The notes beneath the pieces are model-generated. The model was not told the DNA's origin, did not search any database, and worked only from the letters and a program-made list of their open reading frames with translations. A DNA stretch of 64,000 nucleotides from Microbacteriaceae bacterium (GTDB lineage Bacteria > Actinomycetota > Actinomycetes > Actinomycetales > Microbacteriaceae): NCBI GenBank assembly GCA_027487865.1, contig JAIYCT010000007.1:62001-126000 (forward strand), written 5' to 3'. This document shows positions 47,892 through 59,115 of the stretch, piece after piece (the stretch's first letter is position 1; every line of letters starts with the position of its first letter). The translations under genes were made by a program, and so were the position numbers.

Positions 47892-49408
47892 CCCAAAACC
47901 CACTCCGCGACCCATTTGATCGCCGCATGCATAAGATTGCCGGACCTTCCGGCTTGATTATGTTTGGTGTAACCGGTGATCTTTCGCGTAAGAAGCTACT
48001 TCCTGCCATCTATGACTTGGCGAACCGCGGGCTATTGCCGCCAGCCTTCTCGCTGGTTGGTTTTGCCCGTCGTGACTGGAGTGAAGAAGACTTTGAGCAA
48101 ATTGTTTACGAGGCAGTAAAGGCAAACGCCAGAACTACTTGGTCAGAGGATGTTTGGCAGCAGCTAAGTAAGGGAATTCGTTTTGTCGCCGGCCGTCACG
48201 ATGACCCGGAAGCATTCAAGAAACTGCGCGAGACCGTTGATGAGCTTGACCGCGAACGCGGCACCGCGGGCAATCACGCTTTCTATCTCTCAATTCCACC
48301 GCGCGATTTCCCTTTGGTTGTCAACCAGCTAGAGGCAGCCGGACTCACTCAAGCTGCCACCGGTCAGTTCCGCAGAGTTGTTATTGAGAAGCCATTTGGT
48401 TCAAACCTTGAAACCGCTAAAGAGCTAAACAGCGTTGTTGAGCGAGTCTTCCCTGAGGACTCGGTGTTCCGAATTGACCACTACCTAGGCAAAGAGACCG
48501 TTCAAAACATCTTGGCACTTCGGTTTGCAAACCAAATGTTTGAGCCACTTTGGAACTCCAAGTACATCGACCACGTGCAAATCACCATGGCCGAGGACAT
48601 CGGCATCGGTGGTCGAGCAGGTTATTACGACGGTATCGGCGCCGCCAGAGACGTAATTCAAAACCACCTGCTCCAGCTTTTGGCGCTAACTGCAATGGAG
48701 CGTCCTGAAACTTTTGACGCCGCAGATCTTCGAGCTGCAAAAGAGCGAGTTCTGGCAGAAGTTGAGATTCCTGCGGATCTTACGCAGCACACCGCACGCG
48801 GGCAGTATGCCGGTGGCTGGCAAGGCGGCAGCGAGGTGCTTGGCTTTTTAGGTGAAGAGGGCATCAACCCGGAGTCAGTAACCGAGACCTATGCCGCCAT
48901 GCGACTGGACATCAATAACCCGCGTTGGCAGGGTGCCCCGTTCTACCTGCGTGCCGGCAAGCGACTCGGAAGACGAGTTACTGAAATCGCTATCGTCTTC
49001 AAGCGCGCCGGTCAGCAGCTTTTTGCACAAAACCAAATGTCGCTGCTTGGTGAGAACGCCCTAGTAATCAGGGTTCAACCCGATGAGGGTGTGACCATGA
49101 GATTTGGTTCGAAGGTCCCAGGTCCGGCAATGCAAGTTCGAGACGTCACCATGGACTTTGGCTACGGTCACGCCTTTACCGAGGACTCCCCTGAGGCTTA
49201 CGAGCGTTTGATTTTGGATGTCTTGCTAGGTGAACCACCACTTTTCCCTCGCCAGCGCGAGGTGGAATTGAGTTGGGAAATTCTGGACCCGATTGTTTCT
49301 CACTGGGAGGCGTCCGGGCAGCCCGAGCAGTATGCACCGGGTAGCTGGGGACCAAGTTCTTCAGATTCGATGCTTGAGCGCGATGGCAGAAGCTGGAGGC
49401 GTCCATGA
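47888..49408 (+). CDS. zwf: Glucose-6-phosphate 1-dehydrogenase
   Basis: FGVTGDLSRKKLLPA, RIDHYLGKETVQN. Confidence 0.97.
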   Translation: MTQNPLRDPFDRRMHKIAGPSGLIMFGVTGDLSRKKLLPAIYDLANRGLLPPAFSLVGFARRDWSEEDFEQIVYEAVKANARTTWSEDVWQQLSKGIRFVAGRHDDPEAFKKLRETVDELDRERGTAGNHAFYLSIPPRDFPLVVNQLEAAGLTQAATGQFRRVVIEKPFGSNLETAKELNSVVERVFPEDSVFRIDHYLGKETVQNILALRFANQMFEPLWNSKYIDHVQITMAEDIGIGGRAGYYDGIGAARDVIQNHLLQLLALTAMERPETFDAADLRAAKERVLAEVEIPADLTQHTARGQYAGGWQGGSEVLGFLGEEGINPESVTETYAAMRLDINNPRWQGAPFYLRAGKRLGRRVTEIAIVFKRAGQQLFAQNQMSLLGENALVIRVQPDEGVTMRFGSKVPGPAMQVRDVTMDFGYGHAFTEDSPEAYERLILDVLLGEPPLFPRQREVELSWEILDPIVSHWEASGQPEQYAPGSWGPSSSDSMLERDGRSWRRP

Positions 49409-50325
49409 TCGTTGACATGCCAAATACAACTTCCAGCAAAATCGGTAAGAAGCTTCAGGAGCTCAGGGAATCCGGCGGAGTTGTAGCTCTTGGGCGCGTG
49501 CTAACGCTTTTGATCGAAACAGATTTCGCACATATCGAAGAGGCAGTGAAGGCTGCAAACAGCGCAAGTCGACTTCACCCTTCGAGAATCATTTTGCTAG
49601 CCGATGACGATGAGCCTCAGGGCGCTGCTTCATACCTGGACGCCGAGATTCGAGTTGGCGGTGACGCTGGTGCTTCTGAGGTGGTTATTCTCAAGGCTCA
49701 CGGCGCGGCCGCCAGCAACCCTGAATCACTGGTTATGGGACTTCTCCTCCCAGATGCGCCTGTCGTGGCCTGGTGGCCATCCTCATGTGATCCAAACCCA
49801 TCCGAGAGCGCAATCGGCAAGATTGCAACTCGTCGCATCGTAGATTCGGCCGAGCAGGCCGATGCACCCGCATTTTTGGCGGCATTTGCCAAGCACTATC
49901 GCCCGGGTGATGGTGATATGGCCTGGACCCGAATCACGCTTTGGCGCGCACAAATAGCAGCGCTTTTTGATCAGCACCTCAATCGCCAGGTAAGCGCAAT
50001 CGAAGTCATCGGTTCTGACCTATCGCCAAGCGCTGCACTTCTTGCCAATTGGCTCAAGCTGCGTTTAGGTGTTTCTGTAAAGATCGAGCACAGGCTTGAC
50101 GGTGAGAATGTTGAAGGAATCGCCGGCGTAAGAATTCACTTCGCTGATGGGCAGTTGCAGATAATTCGCCAGGGTGAGGTTGCCGAGATAAACCAGACCG
50201 GTGCTCCGAACTCATCTGTCCTACTCCCCCGTCGATCTAACCAAGACTGCCTAGTTGAGGACATGAGGTTCCTTGGCGAGGACGAAGTCTTTGGTGAGGT
50301 CCTTACCAAAGGCTACGGTCGATGA
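49405..50325 (+). CDS. opcA: Glucose-6-phosphate dehydrogenase assembly protein OpcA
   Basis: HPSRIILL, LLLPDAPVVAWWPS; zwf-opcA-pgl order. Confidence 0.93.
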   Translation: MIVDMPNTTSSKIGKKLQELRESGGVVALGRVLTLLIETDFAHIEEAVKAANSASRLHPSRIILLADDDEPQGAASYLDAEIRVGGDAGASEVVILKAHGAAASNPESLVMGLLLPDAPVVAWWPSSCDPNPSESAIGKIATRRIVDSAEQADAPAFLAAFAKHYRPGDGDMAWTRITLWRAQIAALFDQHLNRQVSAIEVIGSDLSPSAALLANWLKLRLGVSVKIEHRLDGENVEGIAGVRIHFADGQLQIIRQGEVAEINQTGAPNSSVLLPRRSNQDCLVEDMRFLGEDEVFGEVLTKGYGR

Positions 50326-51020
50326 TCGAAGTTCAGGCTTTCGCCTCAGACCAGGCACTAACCGCTCAGGCAGCGAGTGACATCGCTGTATTGCTGGAGC
50401 AGGCAATCGCATTGCGCGGCAAGGCGAGACTTGTTCTAACCGGTGGCACTCTAGGCATAAAGATTCTTGGTGATTTCAAGACACTAGGGCTGGATCTCTC
50501 GAATGTTGAAATCTTCTTTGGCGATGAGCGCTTTGTTGATCTGGAACACCCTGATCGAAATGAGCACCAGGGCATTGTTGCCTGGCCAGAACTCTCGGCA
50601 GCAAAGTTACTCCGGTTCCCTGCAGCAGATTTGCCGGTCGAGGAAGCGGCTAAAGAGTTCAACTTGCAGATTGAATCGCTACTGGGGCCACTTAGCGACT
50701 CGCCACCAGTATTCGACGTGGTGATTTTGGGAATGGGGCCGGACGGTCACGTTGCTTCGCTGTTTCCTGGTCACCAGCAGGCACAGAGCTGGATCATTGC
50801 GGAGCAGGAATCGCCTAAGCCACCTTCGGAACGGTTATCTTTTAGCTACTCGGCGCTCAACCGATCCAGAGCAGTGATTTTCTTGGCATCAGGAAGCTCC
50901 AAAGCAGAGGTGGCTAAGTGCGCGATTCAGGACAAAGCTTGCGATTTGCCAGCGGCAAAGGTCAAGGGATTAGAGCTAACTCGCTGGTATCTAGACGAGG
51001 AAATTAGCCGCGAGCTTTAG
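50322..51020 (+). CDS. pgl: 6-phosphogluconolactonase
   Basis: LVLTGGTLGIKI, FFGDERFVDLEHPDRNE, LGMGPDGHVASLFPG. Confidence 0.95.
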   Translation: MIEVQAFASDQALTAQAASDIAVLLEQAIALRGKARLVLTGGTLGIKILGDFKTLGLDLSNVEIFFGDERFVDLEHPDRNEHQGIVAWPELSAAKLLRFPAADLPVEEAAKEFNLQIESLLGPLSDSPPVFDVVILGMGPDGHVASLFPGHQQAQSWIIAEQESPKPPSERLSFSYSALNRSRAVIFLASGSSKAEVAKCAIQDKACDLPAAKVKGLELTRWYLDEEISREL

Positions 51021-51396
51021 CAGCCGCTGCTGCGCGCTCACGACGCTCACGAATCGCCTGTAGCGCCTCGTCAAGAATTTCGGCAGCCTCTTCGTCGGTG
51101 CGACGCTCTTTGACGTAGGCCAGGTGAGTCTTGTATGGCTCAATCTTGGCAACCTGTGGTGGGTTAGCCTTGTCCATGCCAGCTGGCAGGCCACAGTGAG
51201 GGCAGTCGATCTCACTAGGAACGTCTTCAGGGTTTACAGTCGCCGCGAAGAACTGGCTGGCGTGGTGATTGTTCGAGCAAAAGAAGTCTCTGGCAATGCG
51301 CTCGACCTTGTGGCCACGGTCCTGCTCGCCCATTGGGCCAGCACCAACGCGAGCACCTCTAATGGATGCTGAATTGGTCAATTTATACCCACTCAA
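51004..51396 (-). CDS. Second RbpA-family RNA polymerase-binding protein (divergent paralog)
   Basis: IRGARVGAGPMGEQDRG..., PYKTHLAYVKERRTDEEAAEILDEAL; TTG at 51381 is an alternative start. Confidence 0.8.
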   Translation of the reverse strand: MSGYKLTNSASIRGARVGAGPMGEQDRGHKVERIARDFFCSNNHHASQFFAATVNPEDVPSEIDCPHCGLPAGMDKANPPQVAKIEPYKTHLAYVKERRTDEEAAEILDEALQAIRERRERAAAAAKARG

Positions 51397-51631
51397 ATCT
51401 GGTGAATAGGCCTAGCACGATGATTACTACAAGCCAGATTAGACCAAGCACGATAGTGATTCGGTTGAGGTTGCGCTCGGCAACACCCGAAGAGCTCATA
51501 GTTGATGACATTCCGCCACCGAACATGTCTGCAACACCGCCGCCACGACCCTTGTGAAGCAGAATGAGCAAGATTAGTAGCACGCTGGTGATTGCCAGCA
51601 GCACCAATAGTGCGGTTTGTAGAACAGCCAT
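51383..51631 (-). CDS. secG: Preprotein translocase subunit SecG
   Basis: LLILLHKGRGGGVADMFGGGMSS. Confidence 0.95.
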   Translation of the reverse strand: MAVLQTALLVLLAITSVLLILLILLHKGRGGGVADMFGGGMSSTMSSSGVAERNLNRITIVLGLIWLVVIIVLGLFTRFEWV

Positions 51632-51669
51632 GAGGTTTCCTTAGGTTTGCGTATAAAACGCCTGTCAAA

Positions 51670-52444
<775 letters not shown>

Positions 52445-52452
<8 letters not shown>

Positions 52453-53652
52453 TTAGGACCTCCAGTCCAGGCAAAACTTTTCCTTCAAGATACTCAAGCG
52501 ATGCTCCACCACCGGTTGAAATGTGTCCAAATGCCGACTCGTCGAACCCGAGCGCCCTTACAGCTGCAGCTGAGTCTCCCCCGCCAACTACCGCAAGACC
52601 CTGAACCTCGGTCAGTGCTTGAGCAACTGCCTTGGTTCCGTGTGCGAAGTTAGCAAATTCAAACACACCCATCGGGCCATTCCAAAAAACGGTAGCCGAT
52701 GAACTAACAGCCTGAGCAAATGCCTTTGCAGACTCTGGTCCAATGTCTAGGCCCAAGCCGTTTGCACCAAAGCTTGAGCCTTCAATAGCATCCGCCGAGA
52801 CAGTCTCAAACTGAGCGTCTGGCGAAAAGCTTGCTGCAACCACGATGTCGGTTGGCAAAACAACCTCCACGCCTAGCTCTTTGGCTTGGCTTAGGAAAGT
52901 CTTCACGGTTTCGATCTGATCAGCTTCCAAAAGGCTCTTGCCAACCTTGTGACCTAAGGCAGCCAAGACTGTAAACACCATTCCACCACCGATGACCAAG
53001 CGATCGACCTTTGGTAGCAAATGTCCAAGCACTCCAAGCTTGTCGGAAACCTTAGATCCACCAAGAACCACGGTGTATGGGCGCTTTGGCGACTCGGTTA
53101 GCTGCTTTAGCACCTCTAGCTCGGTAGCAATTAGGTCACCTGCGTAGCTTGGCAGAAGCTCAGCTAACTCGTAAACACTCGCCTGCTTGCGGTGCACAAC
53201 GCCAAAACCATCGGAAACCAGAATGTCTCCTAGTTCGGCAAGCTCTTTAGCGAAGGAATTGCGCTCTGCTTCGTCCTTTGATGCCTCACCAGGGTTGAAC
53301 CTTAGATTCTCTAGCAGACAGACTCCACCATCTTTCAGAATCTTCATAGCCGCCACAGCTTGCGCTCCGACGGTGTCCTGAGCGAATACCACCGGTTGAC
53401 CAAGCAGTTCTTCTAGTCGAGTCGCTACCGGAGCCAGGGAGTATTTAGCGTCCGGTGCACCCTCTGGGCGTCCAAGGTGGGAGCAGATAGCAATTCGTGC
53501 TCCGGCCGCAATCAATCGCTTGATGGTTGGCACGGAGGCGCGAATACGGCCATCGTCAGTAATAATGCCGTCCTTGAGCGGGACGTTTAGATCACAGCGG
53601 AGAATTACACGCTTACCGGCAAGATTCCCGGCGTTATCTAGACTGCGCAGCA

Positions 53653-53653
<1 letters not shown>
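52445..53653 (-). CDS. pgk: Phosphoglycerate kinase
   Basis: RCDLNVPLKDG, HLGRPEG, GGGDSAAAV. Confidence 0.97.
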
Positions 53654-54693
<1,040 letters not shown>

Positions 54694-54717
54694 CTACGCT
54701 TCATTGAGCGGACTGAG

Positions 54718-55335
54718 TCAGCCTAGCAGCAGCGAACGGCTGTTGACCTTAACGGACGCAAACCTGGCAGCAACGTCCTGCCAGTTAATGATGTTCCAGA
54801 AGGCCTTTACGTAGTCAGCTTTTACGTTCTGGTAGTCCAGGTAGAAAGCGTGCTCCCACATGTCCAGCATCAATAGCGGCATGGTTCCAATAGCTAGGTT
54901 TCCCTGCTGGTCGTATAGCTGTCCAATGATCATGCGGTTGCCAATTGAATCCCAGGCTAGGTATGCCCAGCCCGAGCCCTGAATGGTCATCGCCGCTGCG
55001 GTGAAGTGAGCCTTGAACGCGTCGTAAGAACCGAAGTACTCGCTGATTGCAGCCAGTAGCTCGCCTTCGGCATCGCCACCGTTTGGAGTTAGGTTCTTCC
55101 AGAACACGCTGTGGTTGATGTGACCACCAAGGTTGAATGCTAGATCCTTCTCAAGCTTTGGAAGGTTTGCGAAGTTGTTGGACGAGCGTGCTTCAGCCAT
55201 TGCGTCTAGCGCGGCGTTTGCGCCTGCTACGTATGCAGCATGGTGCTTGGAGTGGTGCAGTTCCATGATGCGGGCCGAGATGTGGGGCTCAAGGCTTGCG
55301 TAGTCGTAGCTGAGCTCTGGAAGGGTGTAGGTCAT
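54718..55335 (-). CDS. sodA: Fe/Mn superoxide dismutase
   Basis: YTLPELSYDYASLEPHISARIMELHHSKHH, DMWEHAFYLDY; ATG 55335 with AAGGAGC RBS. Confidence 0.95.
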   Translation of the reverse strand: MTYTLPELSYDYASLEPHISARIMELHHSKHHAAYVAGANAALDAMAEARSSNNFANLPKLEKDLAFNLGGHINHSVFWKNLTPNGGDAEGELLAAISEYFGSYDAFKAHFTAAAMTIQGSGWAYLAWDSIGNRMIIGQLYDQQGNLAIGTMPLLMLDMWEHAFYLDYQNVKADYVKAFWNIINWQDVAARFASVKVNSRSLLLG

Positions 55336-55345
55336 TTGTTGCTCC

Positions 55346-56326
55346 TTAGTTTTCATCCAATAAATCTGTAATCGCGCTCTCAGTATCTGGAATTCCCAAA
55401 TCCTGAGCCTTCCTATCGGCGGTAGCCAATAGGCGACGAATCCTGCCGGCAATCGCATCTTTGGTCATCGGCGGGTCTGCCAAACGACCAAGTTCATCAA
55501 GCGATGCATCGCGGTGCTGCAGGCGAAGCTCCCCCGCGTATTTGAGATGCTGCGGCGCATCTGGCCCCAAGATCTCAAGGGCACGCTGAACGCGAGCGCC
55601 AGCGGCAACGGCCGCCTGCGCGCTGCGGCGAAGATTCGCATCGTCGAAGTTAGCTAGACGGTTAGCCGCTCCCCTGACCTCGCGTCGGTTTCGAAGCTCT
55701 TCCCACTTGACAACCTGGTCGGTGCATCCCATTTGCTTGAGAACTTCGGTAATGCCTTCGCCATCACGAATCACTACGCGGTAGACGTTTCTTACCTCAC
55801 GTGCCTTAGCGCTAACGCCAAGGCGTCTTGCAACGCCGACTAGCGCCATTGCCGATTCATTTCCAGGGGCGGTGATTTCAAGCGATGTGCTTCTACCCGG
55901 ATCGGTCAGTGTGCCGTGAGCCAAGAATGCTCCGCGCATAATCGCACGCGCTTCGTCCATGGTCGAGCTCACCAAAGTAGCTGGCAGTCCGCGGACAGGT
56001 CGGCCTCGGTTATCAATCAGGCCGGTTTGGCGAGCCAAAAGCTCACCGTCTTTCAGGACGCGAATCTGGTAACCGCTGTGCTTGCGCAACCCTCCAGCCG
56101 AAACCACCGAGAGCTCGGAGTGAATGCCATAGAGTTCCAAGATTGCTCTGGACATGCGTCGAGCCAGCGCCGCACTGTCTAGCTCCACCTCGATCGCTAT
56201 GCGACCAGAGATCAGGTGCAGACCACCGCAGAATCGCAAAATGGTAGCCAGCTCAGACGCTCGCTCGAGACCCTTACCAAGCGGAGTGCGGGCAAGCTCT
56301 TCTTTGATCTCTTGCGTTAGTGCCAT
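55346..56326 (-). CDS. whiA: DNA-binding protein WhiA
   Basis: LAFA/HLISGR-type homing-endonuclease-like N-terminus and [35 protein letters not shown]. Confidence 0.95.
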   Translation of the reverse strand: MALTQEIKEELARTPLGKGLERASELATILRFCGGLHLISGRIAIEVELDSAALARRMSRAILELYGIHSELSVVSAGGLRKHSGYQIRVLKDGELLARQTGLIDNRGRPVRGLPATLVSSTMDEARAIMRGAFLAHGTLTDPGRSTSLEITAPGNESAMALVGVARRLGVSAKAREVRNVYRVVIRDGEGITEVLKQMGCTDQVVKWEELRNRREVRGAANRLANFDDANLRRSAQAAVAAGARVQRALEILGPDAPQHLKYAGELRLQHRDASLDELGRLADPPMTKDAIAGRIRRLLATADRKAQDLGIPDTESAITDLLDEN

Positions 56327-56329
56327 TTC

Positions 56330-57202
56330 TTACTCTCTACCCAAATCTCGGTGCTTGACCGAGATTCTTACATCAGCCTCATCCGCAAGGATTTCGGCAA
56401 TTCGGTTTGCAATTGCTACTGAGCGGTGCTTGCCGCCGGTGCAGCCAATTGCGATGGTTGCAAAGCGCTTGTTCTCGGTTCTGTAGCCGGCCAAGGTGGT
56501 TCTAAGCACAGCCGCATAGTTGGTTATGAAATCCTGGACACCAGGCTGTGCCAAAACGTATTCGGACACCGGCGCATCGTTTCCGCTCATGGCGCGAAGC
56601 TCGTCTTGCCAGTGCGGGTTTGGAATGAATCTAGCATCCGCGACCAAATCAGCATCGGTTGGAATGCCGTATTTGAACCCAAAGCTCATCACATTGATCT
56701 TTAGGCCTCTCGCGTTGGTAGCAAAGGCTTCGGCTACGCGGTTTGTCAGCTGGTGAACATTCAATTCAGTCGTGTCAAAAACAATGTCAGCCATCTCGCG
56801 AAGTGCCAGTAGCTCCTGGCGCTCGGCGGCAATGCCGTCGACGATGGTTCCCTCGCCCTGGAGCGGGTGGGGTCTGCGGACCGCTTCAAAGCGCTTGACG
56901 AGTGCGCCATCCTGCGCCTCGAGGAAAAGCAAATGAACATTGACATCCCTCGTGCGCAGCTGTTCGATGTTGCCGATTAGCTCATTAAAGAACTCTCCTC
57001 CGCGAACATCGATGATTACCGCAATGCGCGGAAGATTAGCTTTGCTGAGAGAGAAGAGGTCGGAAATCGGACCTAGCAACTGCGGTGGAAGGTTGTCGAT
57101 GACATACCAACCCTGATCCTCCAAAGCGTTGCCTACGGTGGATCGACCTGCGCCCGACATGCCGGTTACGATTAGCAGCTCCGGCTTGCGTGTCGTCTCC
57201 AT
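56330..57202 (-). CDS. rapZ: RNase adapter RapZ (YvcJ family)
   Basis: VTGMSGAGRSTVGNALEDQGWYVIDNLPP, IGCTGGKHRSVAIA. Confidence 0.95.
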   Translation of the reverse strand: METTRKPELLIVTGMSGAGRSTVGNALEDQGWYVIDNLPPQLLGPISDLFSLSKANLPRIAVIIDVRGGEFFNELIGNIEQLRTRDVNVHLLFLEAQDGALVKRFEAVRRPHPLQGEGTIVDGIAAERQELLALREMADIVFDTTELNVHQLTNRVAEAFATNARGLKINVMSFGFKYGIPTDADLVADARFIPNPHWQDELRAMSGNDAPVSEYVLAQPGVQDFITNYAAVLRTTLAGYRTENKRFATIAIGCTGGKHRSVAIANRIAEILADEADVRISVKHRDLGRE

Positions 57203-57265
57203 GTCACCCCTTGTTTTATGCGCTACCCAAGGTTAGTGCTTCGGCGTGTCGCGCAAGATAACAAT

Positions 57266-59113
57266 TCAAGAATCGCTGAGTGCTTTTAGGACAATTTCTG
57301 CAATTTTTGGACCAAATCCCGGTAGCTGAGAGATCTCCTCAGCGCTAGCTGATTTGATTCGCTTCAGTGATCCAAATTTACGAAGCAGCAATCTTGCTCG
57401 TCGCTCCCCCAGCCCATCGATCTCGAGCAGTTGGCTGGAGATTGATTTCGACCTGGATGCTCGTTGCGCTGTGATTGCAAAGCGGTGAGCCTCATCACGG
57501 ATTCGCTGCAGCAAAAAAAGCTCTTCGCTGGTTCTGGGGAGAATCAGCGGGAAGTCGTCCCCGTCTGTGTAGATCTCCTCGAGGCGCTTTGCCAAGGTTG
57601 CGATGGTAATACCCTCGACACCTGAGTCCTGAATCGCCCTAATGGCAGCATTTCGCTGTGGAAGCCCGCCGTCGATAAGCATCAGGGATGGTCGGTAGCT
57701 GAACTTTTCCCCCTGATCGTCCTGGGCAAGATACTTCAACCTGCGCATCAAGACCTGGTAAATCGATTCGGTATCGTCTGCGGTTTCCAGGTTAAAGCGA
57801 CGGTACTGGTCTTTTTTCGGAAGGCCATCCTCGAAAACAACCATGGAGCCCACGGTGCCCGTGCCGCCAAGGTGAGAGATGTCGTAGCACTCGATGCGTA
57901 GCGGAGCATTTTTCATCCTGAGGCTGCGTTGGATTCCGGAGAGTGCGTCTGCTCTGGCTGTGAAGTCGGCTGAGCGCTTGAGCTTGTAGCTCTTTAGGGC
58001 GTGAGAGGCATTGGTGCCAGCTGTCTCAAGAAGCCTTGCCTTATCTCCCCTGGTCGGGTTTAGCACCTCGACCTTTGAACCGCGAAGTTCGCCGAGCCAC
58101 TGCTCCAACTCTTTAGCGTCATTTGGTTTGGTGCTGACCAATAGCTGTTTTGGAACTTCCAGGTGCTGACTGGACGTCGATGGTGTGTAGAGCTCTTGAA
58201 TCACGTACTCCATTAGCTCGGAGTTACTCCGGTCTAGCTCAAGGTCGACCACCATGGAGCGATTACCGCGGATGCGACCGCCACGAATAAAGAAAACCGA
58301 AACCGCAGCACTCAGTTCGTCCCTAGCGATGCTTATTAGATCCGCATCGGTTCTGTCGTCAAAGACCAAAGTGCTTTTCTCGAGAACCTTTTCTAGGGCG
58401 AAGACATCGTCTCTAAGCTGTGCCGCAAGCTCATAGTTTTGATCTTCGGAGGCCTTTTTCATGCGCGAGCTGAGCTCTTTTATGTAGCTCTCATCCCCAC
58501 TCGCTAAAAAGTCTCCGAGTCTTTTGGCAAGCGCCTTGTGATCGGGTTGACTAATGCGGTCAACACAGGGTGCTGAGCACTTGCCGATATCGGCGAGTAG
58601 ACACGGCCGATTCTGCTGCTTGGCTCGCTGGAAGATTCCAGCGGTGCAGCTTCGAACCGGGTAAACCTTGAGCAAGGTGTCTAAAGTCTCACGAATCGCC
58701 CAAGCCTGGGTATAGGGTCCCAAAACCCTTGCACCCTTGATTTCTCGATTGCGGGTAATGAATGCCCTTGGAACCGAATCGCTAACCGTTATCGCGAGAT
58801 AGGGGTAGCTCTTGTCGTCTTTGAAGCGAACGTTGAAGGGTGGATCGAACTCCTTGATCCACATAAATTCAAGCTGCAGAGCCTCATACTCGCTTGGAAC
58901 AATGGTCCACTTCACGTCCCTGGCAGCAAGCAACATGCGCTGGGTGCGTTCGTGCAGTGATGCCAAAGGCCCGAAGTAATTACTTAGCCTTGCCCTAAGG
59001 TTCTTGGCTTTTCCGACGTAGAGAACTCGACCTGATTCATCAACAAAGCGATAGACACCTGGTTCAGTTGGTATCTCGCCGGTTGATGGCCGAAAGGCTA
59101 GGTCGTTGGCCAT
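57266..59113 (-). CDS. uvrC: Excinuclease ABC subunit C
   Basis: GIY-YIG N-terminus (PGVYRFVDESGRVLYVGKAKNLRARLSNYF), C-terminal HhH. Confidence 0.97.
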   Translation of the reverse strand: MANDLAFRPSTGEIPTEPGVYRFVDESGRVLYVGKAKNLRARLSNYFGPLASLHERTQRMLLAARDVKWTIVPSEYEALQLEFMWIKEFDPPFNVRFKDDKSYPYLAITVSDSVPRAFITRNREIKGARVLGPYTQAWAIRETLDTLLKVYPVRSCTAGIFQRAKQQNRPCLLADIGKCSAPCVDRISQPDHKALAKRLGDFLASGDESYIKELSSRMKKASEDQNYELAAQLRDDVFALEKVLEKSTLVFDDRTDADLISIARDELSAAVSVFFIRGGRIRGNRSMVVDLELDRSNSELMEYVIQELYTPSTSSQHLEVPKQLLVSTKPNDAKELEQWLGELRGSKVEVLNPTRGDKARLLETAGTNASHALKSYKLKRSADFTARADALSGIQRSLRMKNAPLRIECYDISHLGGTGTVGSMVVFEDGLPKKDQYRRFNLETADDTESIYQVLMRRLKYLAQDDQGEKFSYRPSLMLIDGGLPQRNAAIRAIQDSGVEGITIATLAKRLEEIYTDGDDFPLILPRTSEELFLLQRIRDEAHRFAITAQRASRSKSISSQLLEIDGLGERRARLLLRKFGSLKRIKSASAEEISQLPGFGPKIAEIVLKALSDS

Positions 59114-59115
59114 TT

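Noticed and set aside
51026-51056. GC-rich repeats near the pgl / second rbpA junction as a terminator
   Set aside because: Explained by the Ala/Arg-rich C-terminus (RRERAAAAAKARG); only short stems and no T tract.
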